Positions 14,166 to 25,840 are shown, numbered from the stretch's first letter. The stretch is 64,000 bases of DNA from Aristolochia californica (GCA_029961685.1 JARWKL010000015.1:16986801-17050800); one strand, 5' to 3'. A program made the numbers and translations. Notes: a model not told the origin generated them from the sequence alone.

Positions 14166-16309
14166 AAGTTTGGACTGGAAAAAATATTGAACATGCAAAC
14201 TGGAAATGGACAAATGCTGAGAGAGATAATTCCAAAAGTATCTATGATTTTGAAGGATAGGCAAAAAGTGGGTTGTTTGGCTCAGGTAAATATCCAACCA
14301 CACGTTAACTTGAGAATTTAATTTTTTTCCACTACATGAAATTTTTAGTTCATTAGGTCATTTGGATCTTCAACATGATTCTTGTATGCATATCCACCAC
14401 ATTTAAAACATGTTAGGATCAATTAGAAATCTCTTTCTTATAAAATTCCCCCAAGCTACTAGGGGATGTACTAGTGGAATTTCCCAAACAGGGATAATGA
14501 ACTTTGGAGTTCACTTTAGTGCGTGAAATAATTTTCTTCACTTACTTTTATTATAGTTTTCAAATTTTTTTGCATACATGAACTCCAAAATTTTCATTTT
14601 GTTGTGATCGTTTTGTTTACGAGAAAAGTGGGAAGAGTTTGGATTAGAAAGAAAATTGAACATCCAAAATGGAAATGCACAAATGGATAGAGAGATAATT
14701 CAAAAAAGTATCTGTGATTTTGAAGGATAGGCAAAAAGTGGGTTGTTTGGCTTTGGTAAACATTCAACCACACGTTAACTTGAGAATTTAATTTTTTACT
14801 ACTCCTAGAAATTTTTGGATCATTAGGTCATTTGCTTCTTCAAGATGTTTCTAGCATGCATATCCACCACATCTTAAACATGTTAGGATCAATTAGAAAT
14901 CTCTTTCTTCTAAAATTCCACCAAGCTATTAGGGATTGTACTTGTGGAATTTCCCAAACATTGATAACAAAACTTTTGTGTTTATTTTTAGTGCGTGAAA
15001 TTGCTTTCTTCACTTACATTTACTATAGTTTTCAAATTTTTTTCCATACATGAAATCTAAAATTTTCATTTTGTTGTGATCGTTTTGTTTACGAGAAAAG
15101 TGGGACAAGTTTGGATTTTAAAAAAATTGAACATCCAAAATGGAAATGCACAAATGCAGAGAAAGATAATTCCAAAAAGTATCTGTGATTTTGAAGGATA
15201 GACAAAAAGTGGATTGTTGGAATTTGGTAAATATCCAACCACACGTTAAATTGAAAATTTTATTTTTTTGTACACCTTGAAGTTTTTGGATGATTAGGTC
15301 ATTATCATCTTCAACATGTTTCTGACATGCTTATCCACCAGATTTAAAATAGGGTAGAATCAATTAGAAATCTCTTTCTTATAAAATTCCACCATGCAAT
15401 TAGGGGTTGTACTAGTGAAATTTCCCAAACAAGGATAAAAAAACCTTGTAGTTCATTTTTAGTGTGTGAAATAATTTTTTACACTTAAATTTTTTATAGT
15501 TTTCAAATTTTTTTTAATACATGAACTCTTAAATTTTCATTTTGTTGTGATAGTTTTGTTTACGAGAAAAGTGGGAAAAGTTAGGATTTGAAAAAAAATT
15601 GAACATCCAAAATGGAATTGCACAAATGCTGATAGAGATAATTCCAAAAAGTATCTCTGATTTTGAAGGATAGGCAAAAAGTGGGTTGTTTGGCTCTCGT
15701 AAATATCCAACCAGGCGTTAACTTGAGAATTTAATTTTTTTCTACTCAAAATTTTTGGATCATTAGGTCATTTGCATCTTCAACATGTTTCTGACATGCA
15801 TATCCACCACATTTAAAACATGTTAGGATCAATTAGAAATCATTTTTCTTATAAAATTCCACCAAGCTATTAGGGGTTGTACTAGTGGAATTTCCCAAAC
15901 ATGCATAACAAAACTTTGGATTTCATTTTTAGAGCGTGAAATAATTTTCGTCACTTACATTAATTACATAGTTTTCAAATTTTTTTGCATACATGAACTC
16001 CAAAAATTTAATTTTGTTGTGATCGTTTTGTTTAGTAGAAAAGTGGGACAAGTTTGGATTTGAAAAAAAATTGAACATCCAAAATGTAAATGCACAAATG
16101 CTTTGAGAGATAATTCCAAAAAGTATATGTGATTTTGAAGGATAGGCAAAAAGTGGGTTGTTTGGCACTGGTAAATATCCAACCACGCGTTAACTTGAGT
16201 ATTTAATTTCTTTCTTTTCAAAATTATTCGATCATTAGGTCATTTGCATCTTCAATATGTTTCTTGCATGCATATCCACCACATTTAAAACATGTTAGGA
16301 TCAATGAGA

Positions 16310-16350
16310 AATCTCCTTCTTATAATTTCCCAAACATGGATCATAAAACT
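16310..16350 (+). repeat. Deleted monomer (about 36-45 bp lost)
   Basis: CTTATAATTTCCCAAACATG joins CTTATAA to ATTTCCC, omitting the ACCAAGCTATTAGGGG segment. Anchor spacing is 436 bp. Confidence 0.75.
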
Positions 16351-16776
16351 TACGATTTAATTTTTATAGCGTGAAATAATTTTCTTCACTTACATTTACT
16401 ATGGTTTTCAAATTTTTTTTCATAAATGAACTTTAAAATTTTCATTTTTTTGTGATCGTTTTGTTTACGAGAAAAGTGGGACAAGTTTGGATTTGAAAAA
16501 AAAATGAACATCCAAAATGGAAATGCACATACGATGAGAGAGATAATTCATAAAAGTACCTGTGATTTTGAAGGAATGGCAAAAAGTAGGTTGTTTTGCA
16601 CAGTTAAATATCCAACCACGCATTAACTTGAGAATTTAAATTTTTTATACTCCTTGAAATTTTTGAATCATTAGGTCATTTGCATCTTCAACATGTTTCT
16701 GGCATGCATATGCACCACATTTAAAACATGTTAGGATCAATTAGAAATCTCTTTCATATAAAATTCCACCAAGCTA

Positions 16777-16800
16777 TTAGGTTTTAGGGTTTAGGGTTTG
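16777..16800 (+). repeat. Telomere-like insertion in a monomer
   Basis: At the same monomer position as 11652, the sequence is TTAGGTTTTAGGGTTTAGGG then TTTG. It contains two perfect TTTAGGG units. Anchor spacing is 486 bp. Confidence 0.8.
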
Positions 16801-17819
16801 TACTAGTGGAATTTTCCAGACATGAATAACAAAACTTTGGAGTTCATTTTTAGTGCGTGAAATAATTTTCTTCACTTACATTTATTGTATAGTTTTCAAA
16901 TTTTTTTGCATACATAAACTCTAAAATTTTCATTTTGTTGTTATGGTTTTGTTAACGAGAAAAGTGGGACAAGTTTGGATGTGAAAAAAAAATGAACATC
17001 CATATTGGAAATGCACAAATGCCGAGAGTGATAATTCAAAAAAGTATCTGTGATTATGAAGGATAGGCAAAAAGTGGGTTTTTGGGCTCTTGTAAATATC
17101 CAACCACTCATTAATTGAGAATTTAATTTTTTCTACTCCTTGAAATTTTATGATCATTAGGTCATTTGCATGTTCAACATGTTTCTGGCATGCATATCCA
17201 CCACTTTTATAACTTGTTAGGATTAATTAGAAATCTCTTTCTTATAAAATTCCACCAAGCTATTTGGGGTAGTACTAGTGGAATTTCCCAAACTTGGATA
17301 ACAAAACTTTGGAGTTCATTTTTAGTGCATGAAATAATTTTCTTCACTTACATTTATTATAGTTTTCAAATTTTTTTCCTTACATGAACTCTTAAATTTT
17401 CATTTTGTTGTAATCGTTTTGTTTACGAGAAAAGAGGGAAGAGTTTGGATTTGAAAAAAAATTCAACATTAAAAATGGAAATACACAAATGCTGAGAGAG
17501 ATAATTCCAAAAAGTATCTGTGATTTTGAAGGATAGGAAAAATGTGGGTTGTTTGGCTTTGGTAAATATTGAACCACACGTTAACTTGAGAATTTAATTT
17601 TTTTCTACTCCTTGAAATTTTTAGATAATTAGGTCATTTACATTTTCAACATGTTTCTGGCATGCATATCCACCACATTTAAAACATGTTAGGATCAATT
17701 AGAACTTTGTTTCTTATAAAATTCCACCAAGCTATTAGGGGTTGTACGAGTGGAATTTCCCAAATATGGATAACAAAACTTTGGAGTTCATTTTTAGTGC
17801 ATGAAATAATTTTCTCCAC

Positions 17820-17870
17820 CAACATTTATTATAGTTTTCAAAAATTTTTGGATCATTAGGTTATTTGCAT
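17820..17870 (+). repeat. Half-length monomer (about 245 bp lost)
   Basis: TTTTCAAAAATTTTTGGATC joins the first T-tract to the next GGATCATTAGG, removing the whole second half of the monomer. Anchors 17690 and 17917 are 227 bp apart. The join occurs within A/T-run microhomology. Confidence 0.85.
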
Positions 17871-20044
17871 CTTTAACATGTTTCTGGCATGCATATCCAC
17901 CACATTTAAAACATGTTAGGATCAATTAGAAATCTCTTTCTTATAAAATTCCACCAAGATATTTGGGGTTGTGCTAGTGGAATTTCCCAAACATGGATAA
18001 CAAAACTTTTGGAGTTCATTTTTAGTGCGTGAAATAATTTTCTTCACTTACATTTATTATATAGTTTTCAAATTTTTTTGCATACATGAACTTTAAATTT
18101 TCATTTTGTTGTGATCGTATTGTTTGGGAGACAAGTGGGACATGTTTGGATTTGAAAAAAAATTGAACATCCAAAATGGAAATGCACAAATGCTAAGAGA
18201 TATAATTCCAAAAAGTCTCTGTGATTTTGAAGGATAGGCAAAAAGTGGGTTGTTTGGCTCTGGTAAATATCCAACCACGCGTTAACTTGAGAATTTAATT
18301 TTTTTCTTCTCCTTGAAAATTTTGGATCATTAGGTCATTTGTATCTTTAACATGTTTCTTGCATGGATATCCACCACATTTAAAACATGTTAGGATCAAT
18401 TAGAAATCTCCTTCTTATAAAATTCCACCAAGCTATTAGGGGTTGTACAAGTGGAATTTCCCTAACATGGATAACTAAACTTTGGATTTCATTTTTAAAG
18501 CACAAAAAAATTTTCTTCTCCTACATTTATTATATAGTTTTCAAAAATATTTTGCATACATGAACTCTAAAATTTTCATTTTGTTGTGATAGTTTTGTTT
18601 AAGAGAAAAGTAGGACAAGTTTGGATTCGAAAAAAAATTGAATATCCAAAATGGAAATGCACAAATTCTGTGAGAGATAATTACAAAAAGTATCTGTGAT
18701 TTTGAAGGATAGGCAAAACGTGTGTTGTTTGGCTCTTGCAAATGTCCAACCACGCATTAACTTGAGAATTTCATTTCTTTCTACTCGAAATTTTTGGATC
18801 ATTAGGTCATTTGCATCTTCAACATGTTTCTGGCATGCATATCCACCACATTTAAAACATGTTGGGATCAATTAGAACTCTCTTTCTTACAAAATTCCAC
18901 CAAGCTATTAGGGGTTGTACTAGTGGAATTTCCCAAACATGGATAACAAAACTTTGGATTTCATTTTAAGAGCCGTCAAATAATTTTCTTCAATTACATT
19001 CATTATGGTTTTCAATTTTTTTTGCATAAATGAACTCTAAAATTTTCATTTTGTTGTGATCGTTTTGTTTACGAGAAAAGTGGGACAAGTTTGGATTTGA
19101 AAAAAAATTGAACATCCAAAATGGAAATGCACAAATGCTGAGAGAGATGATTCATAAAAGTATCTGTGATTTTAAAGGATAGGCAAAAAGTGGGTTGTTT
19201 TGCACTGGTAAATATCCAACCACTCATTAACTTGAGAATTTAATTTTTTTCTACTTCTTGAAATTTTTGAATCATTAGATCATTTGCATCTTTACCATGT
19301 TTCTGTCTTGCATATCCACCACATTTAAAACATGTTAGGTTCAATTAAAAATCTCTTTCTTATAAAATTTCACCAAACTATTAGGGGTTGTACTAGTGGA
19401 ATTTCCCAAACATGGATAACAAAACTTTGGAGTTCATTTTTAGTGCGTGAAATAATTTTCTTCACTTACATTTATTATATAGTTTTCAATTTTTTTTGCA
19501 TACATAAACTCTAAAATTTTCATTTTGTTGTGAACTTTCGTTTACGAGAAAAGTGGGAAGAGTTTGGATTTGAAAAAAAATTGAACATCCAAAATGGAAA
19601 TGCACAAATGCTGAGAGAGATAATTTCAAAAAGTATCTGTGATTTTGAAGGATAGGCAAAAAGTGGGTTTTTTTGGCTCTGGTAAATATCCAACCACACG
19701 TTAACTTGAGAATTTAATTTTTTTCTACTCGAAATTTTTGGATCATTAGGTCATTTGCATTTTGAACATGTTTCTGGCATGCATATCCACCACATTTAAA
19801 ACATGATAGGATCAATTAGAAATCTCCTTTTTGTAAAATTCCACCAAGCTATTAGGGGTTATACTAGTGGAATTTCCCAAACATGGATAACAAAACTTTG
19901 GAGTTCATTTTTACTGTGTGAAATAATTTTCTTCACTTACATTTATTATATAGTTTCCAAATTTTTTTACGTACATGAACTTTAAAATTTTCATTTTGTT
20001 GTGATCGTTTTGTTTGCGAGAAAAGTGGGACAAGTTTGGATTTG

Positions 20045-20049
20045 AAAAA
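20045..20049. repeat. Left target-site duplication of copia copy 1
   Basis: AAAAA lies immediately left of the LTR. The same five bases follow the right LTR, within a longer A run. Five As on the left plus nine on the right, minus five duplicated, leaves nine, which fits the usual 8-9 A-tract of the satellite. Because the tract is homopolymeric the exact boundary is inferred. Confidence 0.7.
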
Positions 20050-20424
20050 TGTAGAATTTAGGATCTCATGAAATGAACTTTAGATCAACAAGAAAGAAGA
20101 AGAAAAAGAAGAGAGAAGGAGAAGAGAAGAAGAAGAACGTGGAAGGAGAGAGTTTGGATTAAGTGAGAAGAGGGTTGCGTCAAAAAGAAAAATGAGGGCT
20201 GGACGAATTTGTGCTTCAATGCCCTACCTCTTAGCCAATGCCTTTATTTTATAGTTTTACAATCCCTTCGGGCTACAACTTGATAAAACAAAAGACATAG
20301 AAGGAATAAATATTTACACTTCTATGCCATCTTTATGGAATGTACCATATTTTACACATATGCCACTCCTTTGACGTGTGGGCTTCTTGTCTTGCGCTCG
20401 TGGGCTTGAGCCCATCTTCCAAAA
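20050..20424 (-). repeat. 3' LTR of copia copy 1
   Basis: This 375-bp LTR is homologous to 25442-25835. On the plus strand its left edge reads TGTAGAATTTAGG, the complement of the TTCTACA terminus. The other terminus, next to the polypurine tract, reads TTCCAAAA where TTCCAACA is expected, so the canonical TG end has been mutated. It lacks about 17 bp near 20213 that the other LTR has (GAAAGAGAGGAGAG-like), and has one fewer GAA in the purine-rich stretch. Confidence 0.93.
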
Positions 20425-20433
20425 CTCCCCCTC
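20425..20433 (-). other. Polypurine tract of copia copy 1
   Basis: On the minus strand this reads GAGGGGGAG, directly upstream of the 3' LTR and overlapping the gag-pol stop codon. It is the usual primer site for plus-strand DNA synthesis. It is identical to the tract in the copy at 51438. Confidence 0.88.
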
Positions 20434-22223
20434 AAGCTGGAGGAGAAAAGACATCATAAATACCCAGCTTGCCACATATAAAAGATAGGATTTTAGACGT
20501 AACGGGTTTAGTGAGGATATCAACTACTTGCTCTTGAGATGACACATGTTTGAGAGAGATTATTCCTGCTTGAAACTTCTCTCGTATAAAATGATAATCC
20601 ACCTCAATATGTTTAGTTCTTTCATGAAAAACTTGATTTGAAGTGATATGAATGGCTGCTTGATTATCACAATGCAGATTCATGGACCCTTTTTTATAAA
20701 AACCTAGTTCGGTAAGAAGGGTCCTGACCCGTAAAAGTTCACTAACAGTATGGGCCATAGATCTTGCAACCACATTTTGCTTCTTACTTTTCCATGTAAC
20801 CAAGTTTGCCCCAACCAGAGTACAATATCCTGATGTAGATTTTCTATCATCAAGAGATCCAGCCCAATCTGCATCTGAGAAGCCTTCTATGCTGAAGTGC
20901 CCATGTTTTTTATGCAGCAATCCTCTTCCTGGAGCTCCTTTTAGATAACGTAATATTGTCTCTAAAGCTTGCTAGTGGGTAATTTGTGGTTTGTGCATGA
21001 ATTGACTCACCACACTTACAACATATGATATGTCTGGCCTAGTTACCATGAGATAAATAAGTTTTCCAACGAGTCTTTGATATTTGCCAATATCAATATC
21101 TTCTTCATTTGTGGCACATAATTTTATATTTGTATCCATAGGTGTGTCAACTGGTCTACAACCCTTCATTCCTGTTTCTTCAAGGAGATCCAAGACATAT
21201 TTCCTTTGAGACAATATTATCCCATGTTTGGATTGAAGAACTTCTATACCCAAAAAATATTTAAGCATACCAAGGTCTTTAGTCTTGAATTCCTGACATA
21301 TCATCTGCTTCACCCCTTGTATGCTCAAAGCATCATCACTGGTTAAGATAATACCATCCACGTATACGGCCAATAATATTTTCCCTTTGACCGTATCTTT
21401 ATAATATATGGAATGATCAATTGAGCACCGATGAAAACCAAACCGTAGGAGTGTTTGACTAAATTTATCTAACCAAGCCCGAGGGGACTGCTTAAGCCCA
21501 TATAAAGACTTTTTTAACTGGCATACTGACTCTCCCCCAACCACATAACCAGGTGGTTGAACCATATAAATTTCCTCACTGATAGCATCATTTAAAAAAG
21601 CATTTTTAACATCCAACTGATAAATGGGCCATGAGGAGTTACCAGCAATAGATAAGATGATGCGTACCAAATTCAATTTTGCAACAGGGAGAAGGTCTCC
21701 TCATAATCTATCCCATAGCACTGCGTATAGCCCTTAGCAACCAGTCGAGCTTTAAGACGAGTAACCGATCCATCCGGATTATGTTTCATTGAAAAAACCC
21801 ATCGACAACCAACCGGTCTTTTACCTTTCGGGAGTGATGTTAAGTACCAGGTTTGGTTTTCTTATAAAGCATGCATTTCTTCATCCATAGCCGCCTTCCA
21901 TCCTGGATGTCTCAGGGCCTCCTGATACGACTACAGAATGGAAGTAGAAGAAAGGGACGCAAGAAACTGAAAACACTCGGAAGACAAGCGATGGTGAGAC
22001 ATAAAATTTGAGATAGGATGCGAAGTAGTACAGGAGCGACGTTCTTTTCATAAAGCAATAGGCCGAGTATCAAATTCATGCCCATACATAGGAGGAGAAG
22101 GACTTACCTCAGATGGATCTAACAACTCCACAGGTGAAGATACGGCCGGTGCATCAGGGGATGGTTCCACTTCAAGATTGAATGACACAAGCGGACAAGG
22201 AGTAGTAGAAGGACAAGTCCATC
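20432..22223 (-). pseudogene. Reverse transcriptase and RNase H region of copia copy 1
   Basis: RT motifs seen include YQLDVKNAFLN, PPGYVVGGESVCQLKKSLYG and LKQSPRAW. The catalytic box reads YVDG (21353-21364) instead of YVDD, so an essential metal-binding Asp is lost. RNase H keeps SDADWAG and HCDNQAAI but lacks eight residues covering SAEAEYRA, which carries the conserved Glu. Stops lie at 22048 (TGA), 21931 (TAG), 21862 (TAA) and 20972 (TGG to TAG). A 1-bp deletion near 21690 shifts the frame. Confidence 0.94.
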
Positions 22224-23708
22224 CTAGACGTGCATCATGGGAGGAGTAGTAGGGGTGACCTCAAAGAAAGTCACATCTCTAGAGATAAACTTCCTCCGAA
22301 GGGTAGGATTGTAATAGACATAACCTTTCTGGGTGCGAGAGTACCCCAAAAAAAGGCACCTCATAGACCGAGGATCAAGTTTATTTTTATGTGGGAATGT
22401 AACATGAACAAAACACGTACATCCAAACACTTTCAAAGGAAGAGAAAAAGGATCTTCACCATTAAATAACACAGAGTAAGGGGTTTTATGATGAAGAACT
22501 GACGAAGGTAACCTATTAATTAGAAAGCATGCTGTAAGTATAGCATGAGGCCAATAGAAATAGGGTACCTTCATGGAGTAGAGGAGACCCTGAGCAAATT
22601 CAAGAAGATGACGATTTTTTCTTTCAGCAACACCATTTTTTTGAGGAGTATAGGCACATGATGTTTGATGAATAAGCCCATTACTCTCACAAAATGATTT
22701 GAAGTCATGAGACATGTATTCCTTTGCATTATCAGATCTAGGGGTTTGAATTTTCTTCCCAAATTGTGTCAATACCATAGCATGAAAATTTTTAAACAAA
22801 GGAAGAATTTCAGAACGCTCTTTAAATAGATATAACCAAGTCACTCGAGTAAAATCATCAACAAAAATGACAAAATATTTACCTTGGGAAATATTTGAGA
22901 CACATAAAGGGCCCCATACATCAGAATGTATTAGCTCAAATGGAGTAGTACTTGTAGTTGTAAGACGAGGAGAATATGTACTCCTGACATGTTTACTTAA
23001 TTGACAAACCTCACAACTGAAATTAGAAAGTCCTTTTAAAGATGGAATAAAAGAACGAAGTGAAGGGGTAGACGGATAACCAAGTCGGTTGTGCCAAAGT
23101 TAGTCCTCAGATGTGTGGACGATAATGCAGCTAATGGTGGAAGAGTGAAGTAGTACAAACCCCCCCTTTTCATGGCCGCCACCAATCACCCACTTCGTAG
23201 TGAGATCCTGAAAAACACAAGAAGATGGTGAGAAGGTGATAGAACAATTTAAGTTTTTGGTCAATTGACTAACCGAGAGCAAATTTAAAGGAAATTGAGG
23301 AACAAACAAAACATCTTGAAGGGGAATAGAAGAAGTAAGAGAGGAGGAACCTTTGCGAAGGACCTTGGTTTGGGTACCATCAGCAATAGTAACGAATTTA
23401 TGAGGATAACAAGGAGATAAGGACTACAACAAGTGTTTGTTACCTGATAGATGTTCGGAGGCCCCGGAGTCAATGATCCAAGAGGAAGAGGAAGAAGAGG
23501 AAGAAAGCATACCTAAGGCAATAGTAGTGGCAGCAGTAGATGATGAGGGAATAGATGATTCCATGAAGGACTTCATTTTTTGAAATGCAGCATACTCCTC
23601 AGCCGTAAAAGTCACATTTTCGGATGATGATTTAGCCTTATCTTCATTTTTCTCAACGTTAATTGAGACTGGGTTAGTTGTGGCCCAATCAGGCTTGCCA
23701 TGAAGTTT
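22224..23708 (-). pseudogene. Protease and integrase region of copia copy 1
   Basis: Protease is marked by the aspartyl active-site motif SWIIDSGASEHL at the end of the open stretch 23424-23615. Integrase follows with an HHCC zinc-binding region (largely 22950-23090) and a DDE core. The first Asp lies in a HSDVWGP-like segment, the second in RSDNAKEY, and the Glu in NGVAERKNRH. The longest intact piece is 22224-22844. Stops at 23424 (CAG to TAG) and 23100 (CAA to TAA) interrupt it. A 1-bp deletion near 22250 shifts the frame in the variable region between integrase and RT. Confidence 0.92.
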
Positions 23709-24536
23709 CTAGCATGATACCACAAGGTGGTTCTGACGGCCACAATAATTGCAAAGTTGAGGCTCAGTACGGAATGAATTCTGACCCATTCTACCGTCTC
23801 TATTTTCTGCCCCTCTCATAGTTCGACCCCCTCTCATATTTTTGCCCCGTCCTCGGGATGAGGAAGATGTTCCCCGATTGCCAGAGAACATCATTGATGG
23901 AGCATCAATAGGAGAAGGAGGGGATGGATCTGGTATCCGAAGTAATGTAGCACTAATATCATCGAAGGATGGAAGAGCAGAAGAACTTAGAAGCAGAGTT
24001 TTGGCCACCTCAAGGTATGGTTTAATATTCGATAAGCAAATGGCTGCTGCCAAAGCTTCTCTTTGTCGTTCTTGAACGGCAATATCAGTGGAATATGGCT
24101 GAGCTAGTTTCCATTCTTGAAGAAGACCTCGAAACCTTGCCAAAAATTCATGAATATTTTCTCCATGTTTTGTATGCAACATGTTTTGTAAGACATCATA
24201 TATTTTTTGTAATGAAGCAGTGCTTGAGTAAAGTTTGGCACAAGTGTCCTATATGTTCTTGGCGGTTTCCAAGTGGACTACATTTTTGGCCACCTACTCT
24301 TCCATGCTATTAATGAGCTAACTTATCACCATTTTATCATCCTTAACCCACTTATGGTAAGACACATCTTCTTCATCAATCGGAGGAGGAAAGTTAACAA
24401 CGTGGCTCAAGAGGTCACAAGTAATAAGAACCGTCCGAATCGATTGTGACCAGCTCATGTAATTGGAGAGACCTCTAAGTGGAATTGTAGTAATACGGAG
24501 TATATCACTCTTATTACTATTGTATCCAATCTCCAT
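23709..24536 (-). pseudogene. Gag region of copia copy 1
   Basis: The N-terminus carries the copia gag signature LRGLSNYMSWSQS, as in the plant Retrotran_gag/UBN2 families. The region ends with an arginine/glycine-rich stretch (RGRGKNMRGGRTMRG) and a CCHC zinc knuckle (CNYCGRQNHLVVSC) that binds RNA during packaging. Three in-frame stops (24318, 24294, 24249) fall between the N-terminal block and the rest. A fourth (23709, TGG to TAG) falls just after the knuckle. Confidence 0.92.
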
Positions 24537-25429
24537 GATAAGGCAAGTAAAATATGGAGGTCAAGGGAAAAAGCCTTCTTCAAAGAACGATTATTCAATG
24601 TAATTTGAAGAACCCATAGACCAAATCAGTCACCAACAAAAGAGAACAAGAACCAATTTCTTTCACGAGGGCAAGCACCAAATTATCAACAAATTTGTGC
24701 CTTTAGAAAGGGATAATAATATCCAGCCATCACTCAACTTCTCTTGTATTCATAAGAACAAAGAGAACAAAGTATATGCAACTGATTAGGCCTTAATCCA
24801 AACTCCAACACAAACGAGCAATAAACAAAAATTTAGAGAAGATTTAATGGCAAACCAAGACACCTGGAAGAGATTCATCTTCAGCTCATGGGAGACTTCA
24901 ACATAAAAAAAAATTCAATTGTTGAAGTTAAAAAAAAACGGAACTACAAAGGGTAAATGACTGCTGGAATTTCATCAAATATATAATTGATATCCAACAA
25001 CATAACACAAACCCATGAGCAACCTTAAGTAGGAGAAGGTGCAGCAACATGTGCTGGAATTCTACCTCAAATGAGATGGATCCAAATTACACAAAGGTAA
25101 TTGAATTTCACCCATCAATCTTAATAAGATGCAAACAACAAATGATCTTGATCACTCTTGTAATTGATTTACATGGAGTCAAGATTATAACATCAATTTA
25201 GTCATAGAAATAAATCTTTACAACATATAAAGATTTATCTTGACTTGATGTGACACAAAATTCAAGAAGTAAAGAAAAAATGTAAAAAGGAGTATGTAAA
25301 TAAGAAAAGGAAACAAAAAAAAAACGTAAATAAAAAGAGCATGAACTTATCTCTTCATGACGGAACTCCTTTTACAACTTCTTGAACATATTTCATAATA
25401 ACTCCATGAAGAGAGATCCTAAACTCCTT
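24537..25429 (-). other. Untranslated leader of copia copy 1
   Basis: This stretch of about 0.9 kb between the primer-binding site and the gag ATG is homologous to 46416-47308 in the other copy. No conserved ORF is present. Packaging and dimerisation signals normally lie here, but none can be recognised by eye. Confidence 0.8.
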
Positions 25430-25441
25430 GCTCTGATACCA
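25430..25441 (-). other. Primer-binding site of copia copy 1 (initiator-Met tRNA)
   Basis: On the minus strand this reads TGGTATCAGAGC, directly after the 5' LTR. It is complementary to the 3' end of plant initiator methionine tRNA, the standard copia minus-strand primer. Confidence 0.95.
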
Positions 25442-25835
25442 TGTAGAATTTAGGATCTCATGAAATGAACTTTAGATCAACAAGAAAGAAGAAGAAAATG
25501 AAGAGAGAAGGAGAAGAGAAGAAGAAGAAGAACGTGGAAGGAGAGAGTTTGGATTAAGGGAGAAGAAGGTTGCGTCAAAAAGAAAAATGAGGGTTGGACG
25601 AATTTGTGGAAAGAGAGGAGAGTACTTCAATGCCCTACCTCTTAGCCAATGCCTTTATTTATAGTTTTACAATGCCCATAGGGCTACAACACTATAAAAC
25701 AAAAGACCTAAAATGAACACATATTTACACTTCTATGCCATCTTTATGGAAAGTACCATATTTTACACATATGCCACTCCTTTGACGTGTGGACTTCTTG
25801 TTTTGAGCTCGTGGGCTTGAGCCCATCTTCCAGCA
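25442..25835 (-). repeat. 5' LTR of copia copy 1
   Basis: This 394-bp LTR has TG...CA termini. On the plus strand it begins TGTAGAATTT and ends CTTCCAGCA. It carries the promoter region and a polypyrimidine tract (purine-rich GAAGAAGAAG on the plus strand). It is the longer and less deleted of the two LTRs of this copy. Confidence 0.94.
25656..25663 (-). promoter_or_regulatory. Putative TATA box in 5' LTR of copia copy 1
   Basis: On the minus strand this reads TATAAATA, at the same place as in both LTRs of copy 2. The 3' LTR of copy 1 has an extra A-T pair here. Position and sequence fit an LTR core promoter. Activity is unknown. Confidence 0.6.
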
Positions 25836-25840
25836 AAAAA
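25836..25840. repeat. Right target-site duplication of copia copy 1
   Basis: AAAAA follows the terminal CA of the right LTR and matches 20045-20049. The satellite then resumes in phase with TTCAACATCC. Confidence 0.7.

Larger units (their letters stand above)
1..20049 (+). repeat. 472-bp satellite array, left segment (about 44 monomers)
   Basis: This is a head-to-tail tandem repeat with monomers of about 472 bp, all in one orientation. Start positions of the conserved TAGGATCAA block, read by hand, are 41, 514, 985, 1454, 1923, 2392, 2829, 3301, 3773, 4245, 4713, 5185, 5656, 6131, 6602, 7074, 7543, 8010, 8369, 8821, 9293, 9765, 10238, 10664, 11133, 11607, 12092, 12564, 13024, 13499, 13973, 14414, 14884, 15355, 15824, 16296, 16732, 17218, 17690, 17917, 18391, 18863, 19336 and 19807. 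Short spacings mark deleted monomers. Other recurring blocks are GGCATGCATATCC, GTACTAGTGGAATTTCC, CGAGAAAAGTGGGACAAG, an A-tract before TTGAACATCC, and GGATAGGCAAAAAGTGGG. The DNA is AT-rich with long A and T runs. There is no sign of a gene. Diagnostic variants include a 3-bp indel (CTACTCCTTGAAA versus CTACTCGAAA) and TTATAG versus TTATATAG. Confidence 0.97.
20432..24536 (-). pseudogene. Copia gag-pol polyprotein pseudogene, copy 1
   Basis: This once encoded the gag-protease-integrase-RT-RNase H polyprotein. The ATG at 24536 (MEIGYNSNKSD) and the TGA next to the polypurine tract match the ends of the frame in copy 2. Compared with that copy the frame is broken by ten premature stops: 24318, 24294, 24249, 23709, 23424, 23100, 22048, 21931, 21862 and 20972 (lowest base of each codon). 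There are also two 1-bp deletions, near 22250 and 21690, and a 24-bp in-frame deletion near 20763. The two frameshifts, the 24-bp deletion and compensating 3-bp indels account for the length of 4105 bp against 4131 bp in copy 2. Eight of the ten stops are TGG to TAG, CAG to TAG or CAA to TAA. It cannot make a functional polyprotein. Transcription from the 25442-25835 LTR is not excluded. Confidence 0.96.
20050..25835 (-). mobile_element. Ty1/copia LTR retrotransposon, copy 1 (degraded)
   Basis: This is a complete but decayed copia element, 5786 bp, transcribed leftward. It has two LTRs (375 and 394 bp), a primer-binding site matching initiator-Met tRNA, a leader of about 0.9 kb, a gag-pol reading frame in the order gag, protease, integrase, reverse transcriptase, RNase H, and a polypurine tract. 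Integrase before RT places it in Ty1/copia (Pseudoviridae) rather than Ty3/gypsy. It sits in the A-tract of a satellite monomer and is flanked on both sides by AAAAA, consistent with a 5-bp target duplication. LTRs differ by about 20 substitutions and several indels (about 6% by eye), so it is older than the copy at 46013-51837. The lineage within copia was not resolved. Confidence 0.97.

Noticed and set aside
11652..16800. Reading the TTTAGGG tracts as a true chromosome end or interstitial telomere block
   Set aside because: Each tract is under 25 bp and sits inside an otherwise normal monomer with satellite continuing on both sides.
1..20049. Regularly spaced repeats considered as a CRISPR-like array
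   Set aside because: The whole 472-bp unit repeats with no unique spacers, and the window contains plant retrotransposons. It is a eukaryotic satellite.
22230..24313. Plus-strand ORFs inside copia copy 1 (22230-22469, 23842-24075, 24095-24313) and antisense ORFs inside copy 2 (47529-47747, 49376-49609)
   Set aside because: They lie opposite the gag-pol frame and have no domain of their own. They are shadows of the real coding strand.
25430..25441. tRNA-like match at the primer-binding sites (also 46404-46415)
   Set aside because: Only the 12-base primer complement is present and there is no tRNA fold. It is a primer-binding site, not a tRNA gene.
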